From: Jezberella montanilacus
GTDB taxonomy: Bacteria > Pseudomonadota > Gammaproteobacteria > Burkholderiales > Burkholderiaceae_B
Assembly (NCBI RefSeq): GCF_003003055.1
Contig: NZ_PVTV01000012.1
Location: 186,001-250,000, forward strand
Direction of reading: 5' to 3'
Length of the DNA: 64,000 nucleotides
Made by a program: the position numbers and the translations under genes
Notes under the pieces: model-generated
What the model saw: only the letters and a program-made list of their open reading frames with translations
Databases searched by the model: none
What the model was told of the DNA's origin: nothing
Shown here: positions 58,384-64,000 of the stretch, piece by piece
Layout: every line of letters begins with the position of its first letter
Numbering within the stretch: position 1 is the first letter of the stretch

Positions 58384-59276
58384 GATTTTAATGCTGCAGA
58401 GTGCAGCATCCAGGCAAGGGTTTCGTGCAAGCCGCGTGGTGCCCACTCAGAGACATATTGTTTTAACAAGCTGTTATCGCCACCGAGCTTGAGCACCTCG
58501 TTGGCGCGAACAAACTCTGGGTTGACACGTGCTTCAATCGTTTGACCTGTTAGTTCAGACGCCATTTGCAACGCCCCGCGCAGCGACACCAGGTTGCTCG
58601 AGCACACATTGATGATTTGCCCGACTGGCTTGGCCTCAAGCAGCGTTCTATAAGCATGCACAACATCGCGTACGTCATTGAACTCGCGCCAAACGTCCAT
58701 ATTGCCGAGTTCGATGGTGCTTTGCTTGCGCACAAAATGCGAGACAATCTTTGGGATCAAAAAGCTGTCTGATTGGCCGACGCCCGTGTAGTTAAAGGGG
58801 CGTGCAATCACAACCGGGATTTTAGGTATCCAAAGCTTGGCCATGTATTCCATTGCCAATTTACTGACAGCGTAATCATTCGCTGGCTCAACAGGTTTTG
58901 CTTCGCTAAGTAAGCCTTCTTGCAAATTACCGTAAACATTCGCACTACTTGCCAGCAACACACACGCTAAACCCGCTGCAACCGGTGCCAGGGCTTCGAG
59001 CAGATTGCGGCTGCCAACCAGGTTGACGTCGTAAAAAGCCTTGGGCTGGCCATGGCCAACAAAAGCGATCCCTGCCAGGTGCACGACATAGTTTGGTTGG
59101 GCTTTAGCGACTGCCTCTTTCAGACTAGGCAGATCCAACAGATTGGCGACTACGCTGCGAGGGTTATCCGACGGGACATCACCGAGTCCCCAGACCTCGT
59201 AGCCGTGTTGCTCGAGTTCGCGGGCCATATAGTGGCCAGTGAACCCCTGCAAACCCGTGATCAGTACTCGCTTCAA
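58380..59276 (-). CDS. rmd: GDP-6-deoxy-D-lyxo-4-hexulose reductase (GDP-D-rhamnose forming)
   Basis: A 298-residue short-chain dehydrogenase of the RMD/NAD-epimerase family. The cofactor loop GLQGFTG is at 8-14, and the catalytic YAVSK motif (near 136-140) is preceded by the serine in ASSANVYG. RMD reduces the 4-keto product of GMD to GDP-D-rhamnose. It shares homology with GDP-fucose and TDP-sugar enzymes, but its place next to gmd and in a wzm/wzt locus favours rhamnose. It overlaps the next GT gene by 4 bp and follows gmd by 48 bp. The alternative is GDP-4-keto-6-deoxymannose reductase for another 6-deoxyhexose. Confidence 0.88.
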   Translation of the reverse strand: MKRVLITGLQGFTGHYMARELEQHGYEVWGLGDVPSDNPRSVVANLLDLPSLKEAVAKAQPNYVVHLAGIAFVGHGQPKAFYDVNLVGSRNLLEALAPVAAGLACVLLASSANVYGNLQEGLLSEAKPVEPANDYAVSKLAMEYMAKLWIPKIPVVIARPFNYTGVGQSDSFLIPKIVSHFVRKQSTIELGNMDVWREFNDVRDVVHAYRTLLEAKPVGQIINVCSSNLVSLRGALQMASELTGQTIEARVNPEFVRANEVLKLGGDNSLLKQYVSEWAPRGLHETLAWMLHSAALKS

Positions 59277-59324
59277 TGCTTGTCTCGATACTTGAACACA
59301 CCAGTCACCAGCTCATTTGATTGC

Positions 59325-61903
<2,579 letters not shown>

Positions 61904-61929
61904 TGCTGACCACCCATCAAGGTTAAGCG

Positions 61930-62721
61930 ATGCGCATGTTTGCCGCCCTCTGGGGTTACCGGGGCTTTATCTTCGAGAGCGTTAAGCGTGAGTTTCAGAG
62001 CCAGTACACCAACGCACTGCTAGGCGCGGTCTGGACGATTATCAAGCCGCTCTCGATGATCGTTGTTTATACGGTCATTTTCTCGCAAATCATGCGCGCC
62101 AAGTTACCCGGCGTCGATACCAAGTTTGCATATAGTATTTACCTTTGTGCAGGTGTCCTCACGTGGGGTTTGTTCACTGAAACTGTGAGTCGCTTACAAA
62201 ACATTTTTCTTGAGCAAGCTAATCTGCTCAAGAAAATCAGTTTTCCCAGGCTCTGTTTGCCCGTCATCGTTGTGGTGAATGCTTTGGTCAATTTCTTGAT
62301 CATCTTTGGCTTATTCACGGTGTTCTTGATTTTTACAGGGTTATTTCCAGGGATGGCATTTTTATCGCTGATTCCTTTGCTTCTTATTCAGACACTGTTT
62401 ACGATCGGCTTAGGTGTGAGTCTGGGTGTCTTAAACGTTTTTTTTAGAGATGTCGGGCAATTCTTTTCAGTCGTCTTGCAGTTCTGGTTCTGGCTGACCC
62501 CTGTGGTTTATCCCCTGTCAATTTTGCCCGCGACCATGCAAAGCGCCGTTCAATACAATCCCATGACGCCGCTGATTGCCTCGTATCAGCGCGTTTTAGT
62601 CGAAGGCCTGTGGCCGAATTGGTTGTCGCTCTGGCCGGTGACGACGTTAGCCGTGTTGCTCTGTGCCTTCGGATTGCGGTTGTTTAGACAGCATTCCGGC
62701 GAAATGGTGGATGAGCTCTGA
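61930..62721 (+). CDS. wzm: ABC transporter permease for O-polysaccharide export (Wzm)
   Basis: A 263-residue ABC-2-type inner-membrane permease with about six helices. The N-terminal FIFESVKREFQSQYTNALLGAVWTIIKPL region (amphipathic gate helix then first helix) and the FRDVGQFFSVVLQFWFWLTPVVYP segment are typical for Wzm/KpsM-type exporters. It forms the channel through which lipid-linked polysaccharide crosses the membrane. Its stop shares its last base with the wzt start (TGATG), so the subunits are coupled. Confidence 0.94.
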   Translation: MRMFAALWGYRGFIFESVKREFQSQYTNALLGAVWTIIKPLSMIVVYTVIFSQIMRAKLPGVDTKFAYSIYLCAGVLTWGLFTETVSRLQNIFLEQANLLKKISFPRLCLPVIVVVNALVNFLIIFGLFTVFLIFTGLFPGMAFLSLIPLLLIQTLFTIGLGVSLGVLNVFFRDVGQFFSVVLQFWFWLTPVVYPLSILPATMQSAVQYNPMTPLIASYQRVLVEGLWPNWLSLWPVTTLAVLLCAFGLRLFRQHSGEMVDEL

Positions 62722-63941
62722 TGGGTGCGATTACAGTTACCAATCTTGGCAAGGCTTACAAGCAGTACGCGAATCGGTGGGCGCGGTTGGCCGAATGGAT
62801 ACTGCCCTGGGTGAAGGCTCAATCGACACTGAAATGGGTCTTGCAAGATATCAGTTTTGCCATCCAACCGGGCGAAGCAGTCGGCATTATTGGCATCAAT
62901 GGCGCCGGTAAAAGCACGCTTTTAAAAATGATCACCGGCACTACCCAACCAACCTCGGGCAGTGTGCATATCACGGGCCGCGTCGCCGCCTTGCTTGAAC
63001 TGGGCATGGGTTTTCACCCTGACTTCACCGGTCGTCAGAATGCGATGATGGCGGGTCAATTGCTGGGCTTGAGCGGGCAGGAAGTCGAACAACTGATGCC
63101 AGAGATCGAGGCCTTCGCTGAAATCGGCGATTACATTGATTTACCGGTTCGAGTCTATTCAAGCGGGATGCAAATGCGCTTGGCCTTCAGCGTGGCCACT
63201 GCCAAGCGGCCAGACGTTTTGATCGTCGATGAAGCCCTGTCAGTGGGGGACTCCTATTTTCAGCATAAAAGTTTCGACCGGATCAGAGCCTTTGGTCAGC
63301 AAGGGACGACGCTATTGATTGTGTCTCACGATAAGAATTCTATCCAGAGCATTTGCGATCGGGCCATTTTGCTCGATGCAGGGCAACTATCCATGGAGGG
63401 TGAGCCTGCCGCAGTCATGGATTATTACAACGCTTTGCTGGCAAAACGTGGCAATGTGACTGTCAAACAAACGACCAATGCCGACGGTAAAGTGCAGACC
63501 ATATCCGGGACTGGCGAGGTCACCATGGAAAAAGTTTCAATCTGTGACGAGGCCGGGCAAGCAATTGAAGTGGTCGGCGTTGGCCAGCCAATTAAGCTAA
63601 TCGTTGAGATATTGGCCCATCAGGATGTCCCAGAATTAGTGCTGGGTTATGTCATTAAAGATCGTCTTGGTCAGGCGGTTTTCGGCACGAATACCCACCA
63701 CCTGGACAATAAACTCGAACGAATTAGCGCGGGTAGCCGGATGACGTATAGCTTTAGCTTCCCTGCGAATTTAGGGGTAGGCAGCTATTCGATCTCAGCA
63801 GCCTTGCATACAGCAGATACACATATTTCTCAAAATTATGAGTGGCGCGATCTGGCGGCTGTCTTTGACGTCATTAATGTAGACAAGGGTTATTTTGTCG
63901 GTGTGAACTGGTTGCCGCCCATCATGGAGTGCAAGCGATGA
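62721..63941 (+). CDS. wzt: ABC transporter ATPase for O-polysaccharide export with carbohydrate-binding domain (Wzt)
   Basis: A 406-residue ATPase: Walker A GINGAGKST near 58-66, the signature in YSSGMQMRLAFSVATA near 152-167 and Walker B as VLIVDEALSVGD near 172-183. A linker leads to a C-terminal beta-sandwich of about 140 residues (from about 265: GEVTMEKVSICDEAG, VLGYVIKDRLGQAVFGTNT and a late FVGVNW). Such Wzt C-domains recognise the capped non-reducing end of the polymer before export. It overlaps wzm by one base and the next gene by 4 bp. Confidence 0.94.
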   Translation: MGAITVTNLGKAYKQYANRWARLAEWILPWVKAQSTLKWVLQDISFAIQPGEAVGIIGINGAGKSTLLKMITGTTQPTSGSVHITGRVAALLELGMGFHPDFTGRQNAMMAGQLLGLSGQEVEQLMPEIEAFAEIGDYIDLPVRVYSSGMQMRLAFSVATAKRPDVLIVDEALSVGDSYFQHKSFDRIRAFGQQGTTLLIVSHDKNSIQSICDRAILLDAGQLSMEGEPAAVMDYYNALLAKRGNVTVKQTTNADGKVQTISGTGEVTMEKVSICDEAGQAIEVVGVGQPIKLIVEILAHQDVPELVLGYVIKDRLGQAVFGTNTHHLDNKLERISAGSRMTYSFSFPANLGVGSYSISAALHTADTHISQNYEWRDLAAVFDVINVDKGYFVGVNWLPPIMECKR

Positions 63942-64000
63942 CAGATGGTTTTTACCGTGCGTTTGAAGACAAACACAGAGGTTCGCTTGAGGTGATCAAG
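63938..64000 (+). CDS. N-terminus of a probable methyltransferase or polymer-terminating enzyme, cut by window
   Basis: Only 21 codons are visible. They start with MTDGFYRAFEDKHRGSLEVI in the ATGA overlap with the wzt stop. From memory, this pattern (FYRAFEDKHRGS) is common at the N-terminus of class I SAM-dependent methyltransferases encoded next to wzt, some fused to glycosyltransferases. Such an enzyme would methylate or cap the chain end. The identification rests on a short segment and is tentative. Confidence 0.5.
   Translation, partial: MTDGFYRAFEDKHRGSLEVIK

Overview
The window looks like a chromosomal segment of a betaproteobacterium of the Burkholderiales, most likely near the Alcaligenaceae (Bordetella, Achromobacter, Pusillimonas and relatives). 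I infer this from the gene families and gene order and could not test it by database search. The supporting traits are three Bug-type tripartite-tricarboxylate receptors, a system II (ResB/CcsB) cytochrome c maturation pair behind a cytochrome c4 gene, uvrA followed by an MFS gene and ssb, aroK-aroB-dgt beside mrcA, and an FmdB-DUF502-aspS-phosphatase run. The genome is gene dense with a moderate GC content. I saw no rRNA, tRNA, CRISPR array, insertion sequence or prophage.

Layout. 1-10.6 kb: a cut-off M20 peptidase, an MFS permease, engB-hemB, cytochrome c4, resB-ccsB, another MFS gene and a histone-deacetylase-like amidohydrolase. 10.6-21.6 kb: mostly housekeeping (lptM-lysA, cyaY, mrcA, aroK-aroB-dgt, uvrA), plus one secreted cysteine-rich protein of unknown function. 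21.8-27.5 kb: an MFS gene, then a leftward accessory block (TauD-type dioxygenase, Bug receptor, FMN hydroxyacid oxidase, lone HigA antitoxin, second Bug receptor) lying between genes that are neighbours in related genomes. 27.8-28.3 kb: ssb with a terminator.

28.5-34.9 kb is the most interesting part. One compact operon encodes an AtzF-type allophanate hydrolase, a three-gene ABC importer, AtzG-like, AtzE-like and AtzH-like proteins, and ends at a hairpin. A textbook sigma-54 (-24/-12) promoter stands in front of it. No cyanuric acid hydrolase (AtzD) or biuret hydrolase is present. This suggests a nitrogen-limitation-induced system that imports a ureido or carboxybiuret-type compound and degrades it to ammonia and CO2, with a natural substrate that remains to be found.

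34.9-46.2 kb: assorted metabolism (PRC-barrel protein, SOUL heme-binding protein, IlvD/Edd dehydratase with a Bug receptor and a Tat-exported dienelactone hydrolase, HI0933-type flavoprotein), a HipBA toxin-antitoxin pair with two matched operators, a GMC oxidoreductase and a putative Na+/H+ antiporter. 46.3-50 kb: fmdB, a DUF502 gene, aspS and an EEP phosphatase.

50-64 kb is mainly a surface polysaccharide region: an O-antigen ligase, a WecA-like initiating transferase, two GT4 glycosyltransferases, rmd, gmd, manC, wzm, wzt and the start of a probable methyltransferase. The set and order resemble the Pseudomonas aeruginosa A-band (D-rhamnan) locus. The genes would make GDP-mannose, convert it to GDP-D-rhamnose, polymerise it in the cytoplasm, possibly cap it, export it by Wzm/Wzt and ligate it to lipid A-core.
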